A DNA stretch of 64,000 nt from Halomonas alimentaria (GCF_009902005.1 NZ_WUTT01000001.1:422648-486647), one strand, 5' to 3'. Shown: positions 15,973 to 24,567, counted from the stretch's first letter. The notes: generated from the sequence alone by a model not told the origin. Numbers and translations are program-made.

Positions 15973-17597
15973 CCATTCGAGGACTCATCAGCCGCCTGTG
16001 GGGCGGCGGCCACCAGGCGCTCAGCGAGCAGCAGACCGACGAGGACGATGGCGCAGGCACCGCGCGCATCGGCTCGCTGAAGCGCGAGTTCGCCGAGCAC
16101 CCCAGCAAGGGGCTCACACCGGCCAGGCTCTACCAGATCCTCGAGGAGGCCGAGCAGGGCCAGCTCAAGGCCCAGCACGAGCTGTTCGACGACATGGAGG
16201 AGAAGGACGCCCAGATCGGCGCGGACCTGGGCAAGCGCCGTCAGCTCGCCGCCGAACTGGAGTGGCAGATCGTGCCGCCGGATGGTGCCAGCGCCGTGGA
16301 GAAGCGTGCCGCCGAGCAGGCCGCAGAGGTGTTCTCGGCGCTGGAGGTCGAGGACCTCATCCTCGATCTCGGCCAGGGCATCGGCCACGGCTGGGCCAAC
16401 TTGGAGCTCTCTTGGGCGCGCGACGGCTCCACCCGCTACATCGAGCAGCCCATCCTGCGCCCCCATTCCTGGTTCCGCCTGCACCCGCACGACCAGAACG
16501 TCATCACCCTGCGCGACCATAGCGCCACCGGCGCCGAGCTGTGGCCGCTGGGCTGGGTGCAGCACCGCCACCGCGCCAAGGCCGGCTACGTGGCGCGCAT
16601 GGGCCTGCACCGCATGCTGGCCTGGCCGTACCTGTTCCAGAACTACGCCCTGGGCGACCTGGCGCAGCTGCTGGAGGTCTACGGTCTGCCCGGGGTGGTG
16701 GGCAAGTTCCCCAAGAACGCCACCGACAAGGAGAAGGCCACCCTGCTGCGCGCGGTGGTCAGCATGGGCAAGGATGCCCGCGGCATCATCCCCGAGGGCA
16801 TGGCCATCGAGTTCCAGGAGGCCGCCGGCAAGGGAACCAGCGCCGACCTCTACAAGACGATGATGGACTGGTGCGAGCGCGCCAAGGCCAAGGCGATCCT
16901 CGGCGGCACGCTGACCAGCGGTACCGGCGAGGGCACCAACACCAACGCCCTGGGTAATGTGCACGAGCGTGGCCAGGCCAGCCTGATCCGCTCCGATGTG
17001 CGCCAGTACGCCGGCAGCATCCGCCGCGCCATCCTGTGGCCGATGGCGGCGCTCAACTTCGGCATCGAGAAGGCGAGCCGCGCCCCGCGCTTCTATCTGG
17101 ACGTGGGCGAGACCGAAGACTTCAAGCAGCTCGCCGACACCCTGCCCACCTTCGTCGACATGGGGGCGCGCATCCCCAAGTGGTGGTTCCACGAGAAGAG
17201 CGGCATCCCCGAGGCCGGCGAGAACGAGGAGATTCTCATGCCCCGCGCCCAGCCCGCCGATGCGTTCGCCCCGGGCGGCGCCCCGGCGGCCCTCAAGGCG
17301 CCGGCACCCCGCCGTGGCCTGGCCGCCCTGGCGGTGGGCAAGGATGGCCGCGAGACCGGCGACGATGCGCCCGAGCTTCAACTGGCCCGCCTGCGCGAGG
17401 AGGGCGACGCCGCCCTGGAACCCTGGACCGAGCGCATCCGCCAGGCGGTGGACGACGCTGAGAGCCTCGAGGATCTGCGTGACCGCCTGGTCGAGCTGAT
17501 GCCGGAGCTCAAAGGCGAGCAGTTCGCCCAGGTGATGACCGACGCCCTGGCCGCCGCCCACCTGGCCGGCCGCTACGACATCCTGGAGGGCGACTGA
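15966..17597 (+). CDS. Portal protein, Mu gp29-like (DUF935)
   Basis: A 543-residue DUF935 portal protein forming the head vertex through which DNA passes. Characteristic stretches are LTPARLYQILEEAEQGQ, ILDLGQGIGHGWANLELSW and YLFQNYALGDLAQLLEVYG. The C-terminal 100 residues resemble the DUF935 tail contacting gp30. It lies directly between terminase and gp30 as in Mu. Confidence 0.92.
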   Translation: MVAIRGLISRLWGGGHQALSEQQTDEDDGAGTARIGSLKREFAEHPSKGLTPARLYQILEEAEQGQLKAQHELFDDMEEKDAQIGADLGKRRQLAAELEWQIVPPDGASAVEKRAAEQAAEVFSALEVEDLILDLGQGIGHGWANLELSWARDGSTRYIEQPILRPHSWFRLHPHDQNVITLRDHSATGAELWPLGWVQHRHRAKAGYVARMGLHRMLAWPYLFQNYALGDLAQLLEVYGLPGVVGKFPKNATDKEKATLLRAVVSMGKDARGIIPEGMAIEFQEAAGKGTSADLYKTMMDWCERAKAKAILGGTLTSGTGEGTNTNALGNVHERGQASLIRSDVRQYAGSIRRAILWPMAALNFGIEKASRAPRFYLDVGETEDFKQLADTLPTFVDMGARIPKWWFHEKSGIPEAGENEEILMPRAQPADAFAPGGAPAALKAPAPRRGLAALAVGKDGRETGDDAPELQLARLREEGDAALEPWTERIRQAVDDAESLEDLRDRLVELMPELKGEQFAQVMTDALAAAHLAGRYDILEGD

Positions 17598-18814
17598 TGG
17601 CCGCCGAGCAGTACGGCTCGCTGCCGTTCCGCGAGCAGATCGAGGCCTTCCGAGAGAGAGTGCCGATCCCGACCCGCGCCTGGACGGACGTCTACGGCCG
17701 CGAAAACGACCAGGCCTTTGCCGTGGCCGGCGCCAACCGCCAGTCCATCGTCGAGGACTTCGCCGAGGCGGTCGACCGCGCCATCAGCGAGGGGCGCACC
17801 CTGGCGCAGTTTCGCGACGAGTTTGACACCATCGTCGCCCGTCACGGCTGGGCCTATAATGGAAGCCGCGGCTGGCGCAGCCGGGTCATCTACGACACCA
17901 ACCTGCGCCAGAGCTACGCCGCCGGCCGCGAGGCGCAGATCGCCGACCCCGAGCTGCGCCGCGCACGCCCCTACGGCCTCTACCGCCACGGCGGCAGCCG
18001 CGACCCGCGCCCTCATCACCTGGCCAAGGATGGCTGGGTGGTGCCACTGGATGACCCCTGGTGGGACGTGTGGACGCCCCAGAACGGCTGGGGCTGCAGC
18101 TGCAAGAAGTTCACCCTCAGCGAGGATGACGTGGAGCGCCTGGGGCTGGAGGTCCGCCGCGATCCGCCGCCCATCGAGTACGAGGAGCGCGTGGTGGGTG
18201 CCAACGGCCCCAGCCCGCGGCGCGTGCGCGTGCCGGTGGGCATCGATCCCGGCTTCGAGCATCGCCCCGGTGCGGCCCGCCTGCGCGGTATCACCCCGCG
18301 CCGGCTCGAGACGCCGCCACCAGCCGCCCGCCAGGCGCCCGATCGCCCCGCCCCCGACATGCCACCACCGGCGCGTCCGGCACCGAGGGCGCCTGAGGCA
18401 GACGGCCCCGACGCCGAGGTGGCCGCCTTCCTGGCCCGCTTCGGTGCCGAAGACAATCGCGCCGCCTTCCACCCCGACCCCCTGGGCGAGGTCCTGCCGA
18501 TCTCCCGCCAGCTGTTCGGCGACGAGGCCACCCCCCGGCTGGGCGCACTGGCAGGCAGCCTGCACCTGCTGGGCGAGGCGCTGGAGGCGCCCGACGAGAT
18601 CTGGACGGCGCTAGTCTACCACCAGGAGGCCGAGCGCTGGCTGCTGCGCCGCCGCTACCTGGCGTGGCTGGCCGACGATCAAGACGAGCGTGCGGTGCTG
18701 TTCGAGTGGGGCCGTGCCGGCTGGGCCGCCTCGGTGGTGACCGGCGACAGCGAACGCCTCGAGGAGTGGCGCCGCGGTGTGCGGCTCTACCGTCGCGGCG
18801 AAGAGGAGGAGTGA
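17597..18814 (+). CDS. Mu gp30/F-like head morphogenesis protein with C-terminal nuclease-like domain
   Basis: A 405-residue protein. Residues 1-185 are the SPP1 gp7-type minor head domain, with the paired GWRSRVIYDTNLRQSYAAGR and the Cys/Trp segment DVWTPQNGWGCSCKKFTLS. A Pro-rich linker (about 238-268) leads to a second domain (275-400) with FHPDPLGEVLPISRQLF, DEIWTALVY, RRRYLAWL and a terminal WRRG. This matches the PBECR class (Barnase/EndoU/colicin/RelE-like) fused to head proteins in other phages. It may enter the cell with the DNA; activity is not shown. Confidence 0.88.
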   Translation: MAAEQYGSLPFREQIEAFRERVPIPTRAWTDVYGRENDQAFAVAGANRQSIVEDFAEAVDRAISEGRTLAQFRDEFDTIVARHGWAYNGSRGWRSRVIYDTNLRQSYAAGREAQIADPELRRARPYGLYRHGGSRDPRPHHLAKDGWVVPLDDPWWDVWTPQNGWGCSCKKFTLSEDDVERLGLEVRRDPPPIEYEERVVGANGPSPRRVRVPVGIDPGFEHRPGAARLRGITPRRLETPPPAARQAPDRPAPDMPPPARPAPRAPEADGPDAEVAAFLARFGAEDNRAAFHPDPLGEVLPISRQLFGDEATPRLGALAGSLHLLGEALEAPDEIWTALVYHQEAERWLLRRRYLAWLADDQDERAVLFEWGRAGWAASVVTGDSERLEEWRRGVRLYRRGEEEE

Positions 18815-18817
18815 CCC

Positions 18818-19294
18818 ATGGCCGGCGCCCGCCTGCAGATCGAGCTCGACGCCCGCCCGGTGCTCAGCGCCCTGGCCGAGCTGGCCCATCGCATCGATGA
18901 CCCGCAGCCCGCCTTCCGCGAGATCGGTGAATACCTGGACATGGCCCACCGTGACCGCTGGGACGCCCAGCGCGCCCCGGATGGCTCGCCCTGGGCGCCG
19001 CTGTCTGACGTCACCAAGGCCCGAAAGAAGAAGAACGCCGACCGCGTGCTGGTGCTCGACGGCTACCTGCGCGACACCCTGCGCTATCAGGAGAGCGCCA
19101 CGGAGCTGCTGTTCGGCACCGATAGGGTGTATGGCGCTGTGCATCAGTTCGGCGCCAGGCAGGGCGCCTTCGGCACCACCGCCCGAGGCGGCCCCATTCC
19201 CTGGGGCGACATTCCGGCGCGGCCCTGGCTGGGCATCGGCAGCGAGGACGAGCAGCCGATCCTGGCCATCCTCGAGCGGCACCTGATGCGCTGA
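18818..19294 (+). CDS. Mu gpG-like virion morphogenesis protein
   Basis: A 158-residue protein of the phage virion morphogenesis family (Mu gpG). It shows the hallmark RWDAQRAPDGSPWAPLS followed by VLVLDGYLRDTLRY and GPIPWGDIPARPWLG. It acts in head completion or head-tail joining. It is the last head gene before the cargo cassette. Confidence 0.88.
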   Translation: MAGARLQIELDARPVLSALAELAHRIDDPQPAFREIGEYLDMAHRDRWDAQRAPDGSPWAPLSDVTKARKKKNADRVLVLDGYLRDTLRYQESATELLFGTDRVYGAVHQFGARQGAFGTTARGGPIPWGDIPARPWLGIGSEDEQPILAILERHLMR

Positions 19295-19375
19295 ACAGCA
19301 AGCCCGCCTGTGAGCCCCTGTGAGGCGCGCAAAGCTCGAGGGGGTACCTACGGTCATGTTTTTGGAGGTAGGGCA

Positions 19376-19392
19376 GTTAGACCCGCGTTAGA
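19376..19392. repeat. Tandem GTTAGA motif at left edge of cargo cassette
   Basis: GTTAGA occurs at 19376-19381 and again at 19387-19392, separated by 5 bp, about 85 bp upstream of the first cargo gene. It matches the motif at the cassette's right edge (20980-20985). Confidence 0.4.
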
Positions 19393-19473
19393 TTTCCTCT
19401 GGCCGGGTGTTTGGGTGAGCGGCTAGGCTGTTCGGTGTCTCATTGCTCCACTTCACGCGATAGGGAACATCCG

Positions 19474-20463
19474 ATGCCAAGACGCCCAGCACTCAAGACA
19501 CTCCATTACCTTCGAGCCGTGTACAACGAAAACCAGGCGCCTCCGGAGCCATTTGCTGACCTGGTCAGGCAGGCGCTAAATCAGCTACCGAAAGTGCCTG
19601 ACACCAAGGTGGGGATCAGTAATCTGGGAGTGGTCGGCATCCGACAGCGCCACCCGGACTGCGAAGACCCTGACCGGCCCTTGCTCCTTGCCGTCGGCGC
19701 CGGGGCGCCTGGAGAACGGATGGGCACCTTCGGAGCCGACGTGGATGCCGACCATGACGACGATCTGCCGGAAGATCCTCCTCAAGACCGTGCCTTCAAG
19801 CTTGCCGATGCTTTCATCCTGATCGATGGCCAGGAGTTGCTGGTTTGCACTGACGGAGCAATGCGCGGCTATGCCTCGGTGGAAAAGTACCTGCGGGGGC
19901 TCTTCGACCGCGCCAACCTGGATCCAGGCGTCTCAATGTTCGAGCTGCAACCGGCCTCGAATCAGGAGAAGCGTCAGACCCTCGAACGGGAAGGGGTGAA
20001 GGACATCACCATCAAAGGCACGATGTATGCCGCCACCCAGGAGCTTGATGGGCAAGACCCCGCAGGCTTCACCGAGTATTTCCGCCGCTTCCGCAAGAAA
20101 TGCCAGGACTACCTAGCCGAGGAAATCGAGGACGAGCAGGAGCGAGAGGTGCTGGCCGGGCATTGGGGTGACATCAATGTCACCACGACGATCACGCCCA
20201 CTGGAGGCACCCGTGCTGTGCCTGTGGTGCTGACTTCACTGGATGAGGCAGGTCTGGACATGGTCGAAGAGATCCCCGACGACTCCGAAGTGGTCATCAC
20301 GACCCGGGCGGGCAACACCATCCGTACCGGCGATGTGGTGTTGAAGAAAAAGGTTAGACTGCGCCGCAAGGAACAGCAGAATGACCTTGACGCGTTCGAG
20401 GTGTGGGAGGAGTTGAAGATCTTCCACCGGGAGTTGAGGCAGAGAGGGGCATGGCAGAGATAA
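19474..20463 (+). CDS. Cargo protein 1, cytosolic, unknown (candidate defence/exclusion effector)
   Basis: A 329-residue protein with no signal peptide or membrane segment. Residues 1-190 are mixed alpha/beta (AFKLADAFILIDGQELLVCTD). A central GVKDITIKGTMYAAT strand pair and a charged helix (FRRFRKKCQDYLAEEIEDEQ) follow, then a beta-rich end. No catalytic motif is recognised. ATG at 19474 is preceded by an AGGGAA; a GTG start at 19411 would add 21 residues of low quality. The membrane gene overlaps its 3' end by 13 bp, so the two are translated together. The pairing resembles two-gene anti-phage systems; function is inferred only from context. Confidence 0.75.
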   Translation: MPRRPALKTLHYLRAVYNENQAPPEPFADLVRQALNQLPKVPDTKVGISNLGVVGIRQRHPDCEDPDRPLLLAVGAGAPGERMGTFGADVDADHDDDLPEDPPQDRAFKLADAFILIDGQELLVCTDGAMRGYASVEKYLRGLFDRANLDPGVSMFELQPASNQEKRQTLEREGVKDITIKGTMYAATQELDGQDPAGFTEYFRRFRKKCQDYLAEEIEDEQEREVLAGHWGDINVTTTITPTGGTRAVPVVLTSLDEAGLDMVEEIPDDSEVVITTRAGNTIRTGDVVLKKKVRLRRKEQQNDLDAFEVWEELKIFHRELRQRGAWQR

Positions 20464-20957
20464 CCAGCGGTCCCAGGATCAGCAAGCGCAAGGTCGCCAT
20501 GGAGGTGGTCAGTGTGGTGATTGCCGTGCTGGCCGGCTGGCTGCTGCAGCCTTGGTATCATTGCAGCGACGATGCCACCTCGGTGCTGGTGACGGTGTTC
20601 TCGATCCTGGCGGGCTTTCTGGCCGCGGTGATGGCGATTGTCGCCAATGACCGGGTGCTACGAGGACGTAATTGGCGCCAGGACACCTACTACCTCCGTG
20701 AGATCCGCCGCGAGCTGCTTCGCCATAGCGTGACCTTCTACGTATATTTGGCCGTGTTGGTGCTGGCCTTCCTGACCAGCATCTCCTCCACCTGGCCGCT
20801 GTGGGTGCAGCAGTGGACCGAGCATGGCCTGCTTTTCTTCGCCACTTTGGGTATCTTCCACTCATTCCAGCTGCCGAAGATCCTTAGCCGGAAGCATGTC
20901 ACGGCGATGGAGAAGGAAATCCGCCGGCGGCGTGAGAAAGAAACCGGCGCCGGCTAA
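20451..20957 (+). CDS. Cargo protein 2, four-span inner-membrane protein
   Basis: A 168-residue protein with four predicted membrane segments at about 16-33, 44-66, 93-112 and 121-138, a positively charged loop between the second and third (LRGRNWRQD...REIRRELLR) and a basic cytosolic tail (KEIRRRREKETG). AGAGGGG lies just before the ATG. Its start lies inside the end of cargo gene 1. Small four-span proteins paired with a soluble partner occur in Kiwa-type defence and in superinfection exclusion; I see no sequence match that proves either. Confidence 0.75.
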   Translation: MAEITSGPRISKRKVAMEVVSVVIAVLAGWLLQPWYHCSDDATSVLVTVFSILAGFLAAVMAIVANDRVLRGRNWRQDTYYLREIRRELLRHSVTFYVYLAVLVLAFLTSISSTWPLWVQQWTEHGLLFFATLGIFHSFQLPKILSRKHVTAMEKEIRRRREKETGAG

Positions 20958-20985
20958 CGGCCTGCCACCACTTCCCGCACGTTAG
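20953..20985. repeat. CTAACG / CGTTAGA pair at right edge of cargo cassette
   Basis: CTAACG (20953-20958) includes the stop codon of cargo gene 2, and CGTTAGA follows at 20979-20985. This orientation is the reverse of the palindromes at 5478, 11588 and 31159. Confidence 0.4.
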
Positions 20986-21041
20986 AAACTCGCAATACGC
21001 TTTAAATCCTCCCCCCGCGTGTCGGGCGCCATGCTGCGCCC

Positions 21042-22169
21042 ATGACCACGCAACGCTCCACCTCACCCCTGGCCGCGCTCTCCATCCCGGCGGCCCACCC
21101 GGCCCGGCCGGTGGCGGCCTGCGCCCTGCGCGTGCAGGCCAGCGAGGACAAGACGCGGCTGATTCCCGCTGGCACCTTCGACGCCCCGCGCGGCTCGATG
21201 GCGGGCGAGGGGCCCTGGCAACTCGACGCCCAGGGCGCCGCGGCGATCATCGCCCTGGCGGCCAACCGTGCCACCGACATCGCCATCGACTACGAGCACC
21301 AGACCCTGCTGGCCGATCGCAACGGCCAGCCGGCCCCCGCCGCCGGCTGGGTCGACCCGCGCTCGCTGGAGTGGCGTGACGATGGTCTCTATGGCGCGGT
21401 GAGCTGGACCGAGCGCGCCCGCACCATGATCGAGGGCGGCGAATACCGCTACCTCTCACCCGTGTTCCCGTACGACGCCCAGAGCGGCGCCGTGCTGGAT
21501 CTGCTGCACCTGGCGTTGACCAACACGCCGGCCATCGACGAAGGCATCCCCCGGCTCGCCGCCGCGCGGATGGCGCCGACCCCTACCGCAACTCCCCAGG
21601 AGGATGACGCTGTGAATCGTGAACAGCTGATTGCCCTGCTCGGCCTGGCGGCCGACGCCACCGACGAGCAGATTGAGACCGGCCTGGCCGCCCTCAAGGC
21701 CCAGGCCGATACCGCTCACACCCTGCGCCAGGCCCTCGACGTGGGCGAGGGCGACGACGCGGCCGCGGCCGTGGCCGCCCTCAAGAGCAAGGCCAGCACG
21801 CCTGCCTCCCCGGACATGAGCCAGTACGTGCCCAAGGCGGTGTTCGAAGAGACCACCGCCCAGCTGGCGGCGCTCAAGGCCAATGGTGATACCGCCGAGC
21901 TGGACGGCCTGATCGAGGCCGGCCTCAAGGATGGCCGCATTCCCGGGAAGGCCACCGCCGACTGGCTGCGTGAGCAGGGCCTGGCCGCCTGCAAGGCGCA
22001 CCTTGCCGGCGCCCCATCCATCGCCGCGCTGAAGGGCCCCCAGACCCAGGGCCGCGCCCCCGAGGGCGATGACGCGGCCAAGGGCGCGCTCTCCGAGGCC
22101 GAGCTGGCGGTGTGCAAGGCGATGGGGTTGACCCCCGAGGCCTACCGCGCGGCCAACCCGGTCGAGTGA
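21042..22169 (+). CDS. Mu gpI-like head maturation protease (with C-terminal scaffold)
   Basis: A 375-residue phage protease/scaffold protein. The N-terminal 190 residues carry the family pattern DIAIDYEHQTLLADRNGQPA, GWVDPRSLEWRDDGLYG and GEYRYLSPVF, with His in DYEHQT and Ser in YLSPVF as likely catalytic residues. The C-terminal half is helical scaffold that can also be made separately from an internal start at 21612. It processes and shapes the prohead before DNA packaging. Confidence 0.9.
   Translation: MTTQRSTSPLAALSIPAAHPARPVAACALRVQASEDKTRLIPAGTFDAPRGSMAGEGPWQLDAQGAAAIIALAANRATDIAIDYEHQTLLADRNGQPAPAAGWVDPRSLEWRDDGLYGAVSWTERARTMIEGGEYRYLSPVFPYDAQSGAVLDLLHLALTNTPAIDEGIPRLAAARMAPTPTATPQEDDAVNREQLIALLGLAADATDEQIETGLAALKAQADTAHTLRQALDVGEGDDAAAAVAALKSKASTPASPDMSQYVPKAVFEETTAQLAALKANGDTAELDGLIEAGLKDGRIPGKATADWLREQGLAACKAHLAGAPSIAALKGPQTQGRAPEGDDAAKGALSEAELAVCKAMGLTPEAYRAANPVE
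21612..22169 (+). CDS. Nested scaffold protein (Mu gpZ-like) from internal start
   Basis: An in-frame GTG at 21612 is preceded by a strong AGGAGG about 7-12 bp upstream, in the middle of the protease gene. It would give a 185-residue helical protein identical to the protease C-terminus, exactly the I/Z arrangement of Mu. The Pro/Thr-rich segment just before it looks like an interdomain linker. Confidence 0.7.
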   Translation: MNREQLIALLGLAADATDEQIETGLAALKAQADTAHTLRQALDVGEGDDAAAAVAALKSKASTPASPDMSQYVPKAVFEETTAQLAALKANGDTAELDGLIEAGLKDGRIPGKATADWLREQGLAACKAHLAGAPSIAALKGPQTQGRAPEGDDAAKGALSEAELAVCKAMGLTPEAYRAANPVE

Positions 22170-22204
22170 TCCGCCACCTGAACGCCTGAGAGGAGAGTGC
22201 CGTC

Positions 22205-22639
22205 ATGGCCACCACCAAGAACCGCAACACCCCGACCCGCATCGGCTTCCGCCGTAGCGCTCCCGTCGCCGCCGACGCCGTGTGCCATGCCGGTGCCATC
22301 GCCGTGCTGAATGCCACCGGCTATGCCGCGCCGGCCACTACCGCCACTGGCCTCACCGCCCTGGGCGTGTTCCACCACTACCAGGACAACACCGGCGGCG
22401 CCGACGGCGACCAGGTGGTCGAGATCGAGCGCGGCTTCTTCCACTTCGCCAACAGCGCCGGCGCCGACGAGATCACCCGCGCCGCCATCGGCTCGGTCTG
22501 CTACCTGGTCGACGACGAGACCGTGGCCGCCACCGATGGCACCGCCTCGCGCAGCCCCGCCGGCATTGTCGATGACGTCGACGAGCATGGCGTCTGGGTG
22601 TGCATCGATCCCACCAACGGCGTAGCCGCCAGCGCCTGA
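22205..22639 (+). CDS. Head decoration-like protein (DUF2190-like)
   Basis: A 144-residue beta-rich protein with the pattern of small capsid-stabilising proteins: an N-terminal RIGFRRSAPVAADAVCHAG, a central GDQVVEIERGFFHFANSAG and a terminal GVWVCIDP. It lies between scaffold and major head genes, where decoration proteins are usual. The family name is a resemblance, not a confirmed match. Confidence 0.7.
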   Translation: MATTKNRNTPTRIGFRRSAPVAADAVCHAGAIAVLNATGYAAPATTATGLTALGVFHHYQDNTGGADGDQVVEIERGFFHFANSAGADEITRAAIGSVCYLVDDETVAATDGTASRSPAGIVDDVDEHGVWVCIDPTNGVAASA

Positions 22640-22654
22640 TAGGAGCCTTTCACC

Positions 22655-23557
22655 ATGAACCTCACGTCCGCGAATCTTCAGGCCCTGTTCAAGGCCTACA
22701 ATGCCAACTTCCAGCAGGGCTTCAGCTCGCTGGGCGACCAGGGGGCGCTCTACGAGCAGTTCTGCACCGTGGTGCCGAGCTCGACCGCTGTAGAGGTCTA
22801 CCCCTGGCTCAAGGCGTTGCCGCGCATGCGCGAGTGGCTGGGCGACCGCGTCATCCACTCCCTGGAAGGCTCCGAGTTCTCGATCAAGAACCGCAAGTTC
22901 GAGCTTACCGAGGGCGTGCCCCGCGACTCCATCGATGATGATACCTACGGCCTGTGGTCGCCGGTGTTTCAGGAGTTCGGCCGCTCCAGCCGCGAGCATC
23001 CCAACGAGCTTGCCGTCGAGACCCTCGAGGCCAACCCCGAGTGCTACGACGGCCAGCCGCTGTTGGATACCGACCACCCGGTGCTGGATAAAAGCGGCGC
23101 CGAGATCTCGGTCTCCAACGACATGGGGGGCAGCGGCCCTGCCTGGTACGTGATGGATCTCACCCGGGTGATCAAGCCGGTCGTCTTCCAGCGCCGCCGC
23201 GATTACAACTTCCGCGCCATCACCGACCTCAATGACACCCAGGTGTTCATGACCGACCAGTTCCTGTTCGGGGTGGATGCTCGTGTGAACGCCGGCCCTG
23301 GCCTCTGGCAGCTGATCGTGCGCTCCAACCAGGAGTTCAATGCCACCAACTACGCCGCCGCGCGCAAGGCGCTGCAGGACATGCAGGGTGACTACGGCCG
23401 ACCCCTGGCGCTGCGCCACAGCCACACCATGGTGCCCACCAATCTCGAGGGCGCGGCTGCCCAGGTGCTGCAGGCCCAGCTGGTCAGCGGGGGCGATAGC
23501 AACATCTGGCAGGGTACCTCGCAGCTGATCATGAACCCCTGGATGAACAACGCCTAA
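22655..23557 (+). CDS. Major head protein, Mu gpT-like
   Basis: A 300-residue Mu-like major head subunit. Recognisable features are an N-terminal LQALFKAYNANFQQGF, the WLGDRVIHSLEGSEFSIKNR segment, LLDTDHPVL, and the C-terminal SNIWQGTSQLIMNPWM. It forms the capsid lattice. A GC hairpin follows the gene. Confidence 0.92.
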   Translation: MNLTSANLQALFKAYNANFQQGFSSLGDQGALYEQFCTVVPSSTAVEVYPWLKALPRMREWLGDRVIHSLEGSEFSIKNRKFELTEGVPRDSIDDDTYGLWSPVFQEFGRSSREHPNELAVETLEANPECYDGQPLLDTDHPVLDKSGAEISVSNDMGGSGPAWYVMDLTRVIKPVVFQRRRDYNFRAITDLNDTQVFMTDQFLFGVDARVNAGPGLWQLIVRSNQEFNATNYAAARKALQDMQGDYGRPLALRHSHTMVPTNLEGAAAQVLQAQLVSGGDSNIWQGTSQLIMNPWMNNA

Positions 23558-23586
23558 CGCGGCGCTGATCTGATCTCGGGTGCAGC

Positions 23587-23610
23587 GCCGCCGCCCAGCG
23601 GGGCGGCGGC
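23587..23610. terminator. Strong GC hairpin after the major head gene
   Basis: GCCGCCGCCC (23587-23596) pairs with GGGCGGCGGC (23601-23610) across a 4-nt loop. There is no T-tract, so it more likely stabilises the abundant head mRNA or causes partial termination than acting as a classical terminator. Confidence 0.45.
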
Positions 23611-23635
23611 CTGACCAGACCAACAGGAGAGCCCC

Positions 23636-24040
23636 ATGACCACCCGCAAGCGCACCCCGAAGGCGACCCAGGCCGAGCCGACCCCGACTCCCCAGGCAGC
23701 GCCCGCCCAGGGCGAGGCCACCTCGAACACGGATGCAGCCACCGCCAAGGATGGCCCTTCACCCACCCCGGAGAGCCCGCCGAAGGCCTCCCAGGAGGGC
23801 GAAAAAATTAACACGCCCCCGGCCAGCGCCCCCCAGGGCGAGATTCCGGCGCTGTTCGTGCGCACCAGGCGACGCTTCAAGAGCCGCCGCCGCGCCGGCC
23901 ATCGCTTCGATCGCAACGGCCACAGCATCGCCCTGGAGGCGCTCTCCGCCGAGGAGATCGCCGCGCTCAAGGCCGACCCCGCCCTGGAGGTGGAGGAGTG
24001 CACCTTCCCGGCGGAGCCGGACGAGCCCGAGACCACCTGA
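23636..24040 (+). CDS. Mu-like FluMu/HI1506-type protein
   Basis: A 134-residue protein. The first 75 residues are Pro/Thr/Ala-rich and disordered; residues 78-125 match the Mu-like FluMu N-terminal domain (RRRAGHRFDRNGHSIALEAL then AEEIAALKADPALEVEE). In Mu-like genomes it lies between the major head protein and gp36, as here. Function is unknown. Confidence 0.8.
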   Translation: MTTRKRTPKATQAEPTPTPQAAPAQGEATSNTDAATAKDGPSPTPESPPKASQEGEKINTPPASAPQGEIPALFVRTRRRFKSRRRAGHRFDRNGHSIALEALSAEEIAALKADPALEVEECTFPAEPDEPETT

Positions 24041-24159
24041 CCACCGGCCACCGCCGCAGGAGGTGATCCATCTCCAGGCCGGGCTCTGGAAACCCGGCAG
24101 CCGCCGGCCCGCCGCGAGGCGATCAGGCGGCCTTTCAACCACCCAGCAGGTAGCGCGCC

Positions 24160-24567
24160 ATGCCCTACATCACCCTTCAGGACCTGACCCGGCGCTTCGG
24201 CGAGAGCGAGATCCTCGCCCTGTCCGATGACGGCGCAGGCGCTGTCGACCAGGAGGAGATCGACCGCGCCATCGAGGATGCCGGCGGCGAGATCGACGGC
24301 TACGTGGCGGGCGGCGGCTATGTGGTGCCGCTCGACCCCGTGCCGAAGATCGTCGCCAGCTACGCCTGCGACATCGCCCGCTACCGCCTGTATGACGACG
24401 CCGCTACCGAGCAGGTGACCAAGCGCTACGAGGACGCCATCCGGTTCCTGCGCATGGTCGCCAAGGGCGAGGTGCTGCTCGGCATCGGCACCGAGGACGG
24501 CGGCGAGACCGCCGGCAGCGTGCAATTCCAGACCGGCACGCGGGTGATGCCGGGAGGGGGCTTCTGA
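24160..24567 (+). CDS. Mu gp36-like protein (DUF1320), head-tail connector
   Basis: A 135-residue DUF1320 protein with the N-terminal YITLQDLTRRFGESEILALSD, then EEIDRAIEDAGGEIDGYV and CDIARYRLYDD. Family members are head-completion or connector proteins. It overlaps the next gene by 1 bp. Confidence 0.9.
   Translation: MPYITLQDLTRRFGESEILALSDDGAGAVDQEEIDRAIEDAGGEIDGYVAGGGYVVPLDPVPKIVASYACDIARYRLYDDAATEQVTKRYEDAIRFLRMVAKGEVLLGIGTEDGGETAGSVQFQTGTRVMPGGGF

Larger units (their letters stand above)
19295..21041. other. Cargo (moron) cassette interrupting the head operon
   Basis: The stretch between gpG and the protease gene, adjacent in Mu, contains two extra genes with their own leader (19,295-19,473) and trailer (20,958-21,041). 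The leader carries GTTAGAC-CCGC-GTTAGA (19,376-19,392) and the trailer CTAACG...CGTTAGA (20,953-20,985), so GTTAGA motifs bracket the insert. Codon use looks less GC-biased than in the flanking head genes. Confidence 0.65.

Noticed and set aside
19474..20957. Calling the cargo pair a Kiwa system
   Set aside because: Only the soluble-plus-four-span architecture is similar; gene order is reversed and no family motif is recognised.
20953..20985. Integron attC site at the cargo cassette edge
   Set aside because: GTTAGA/CTAACG resemble attC core sites, but the element is only about 33 bp, lacks the inner L boxes and no integrase is present.
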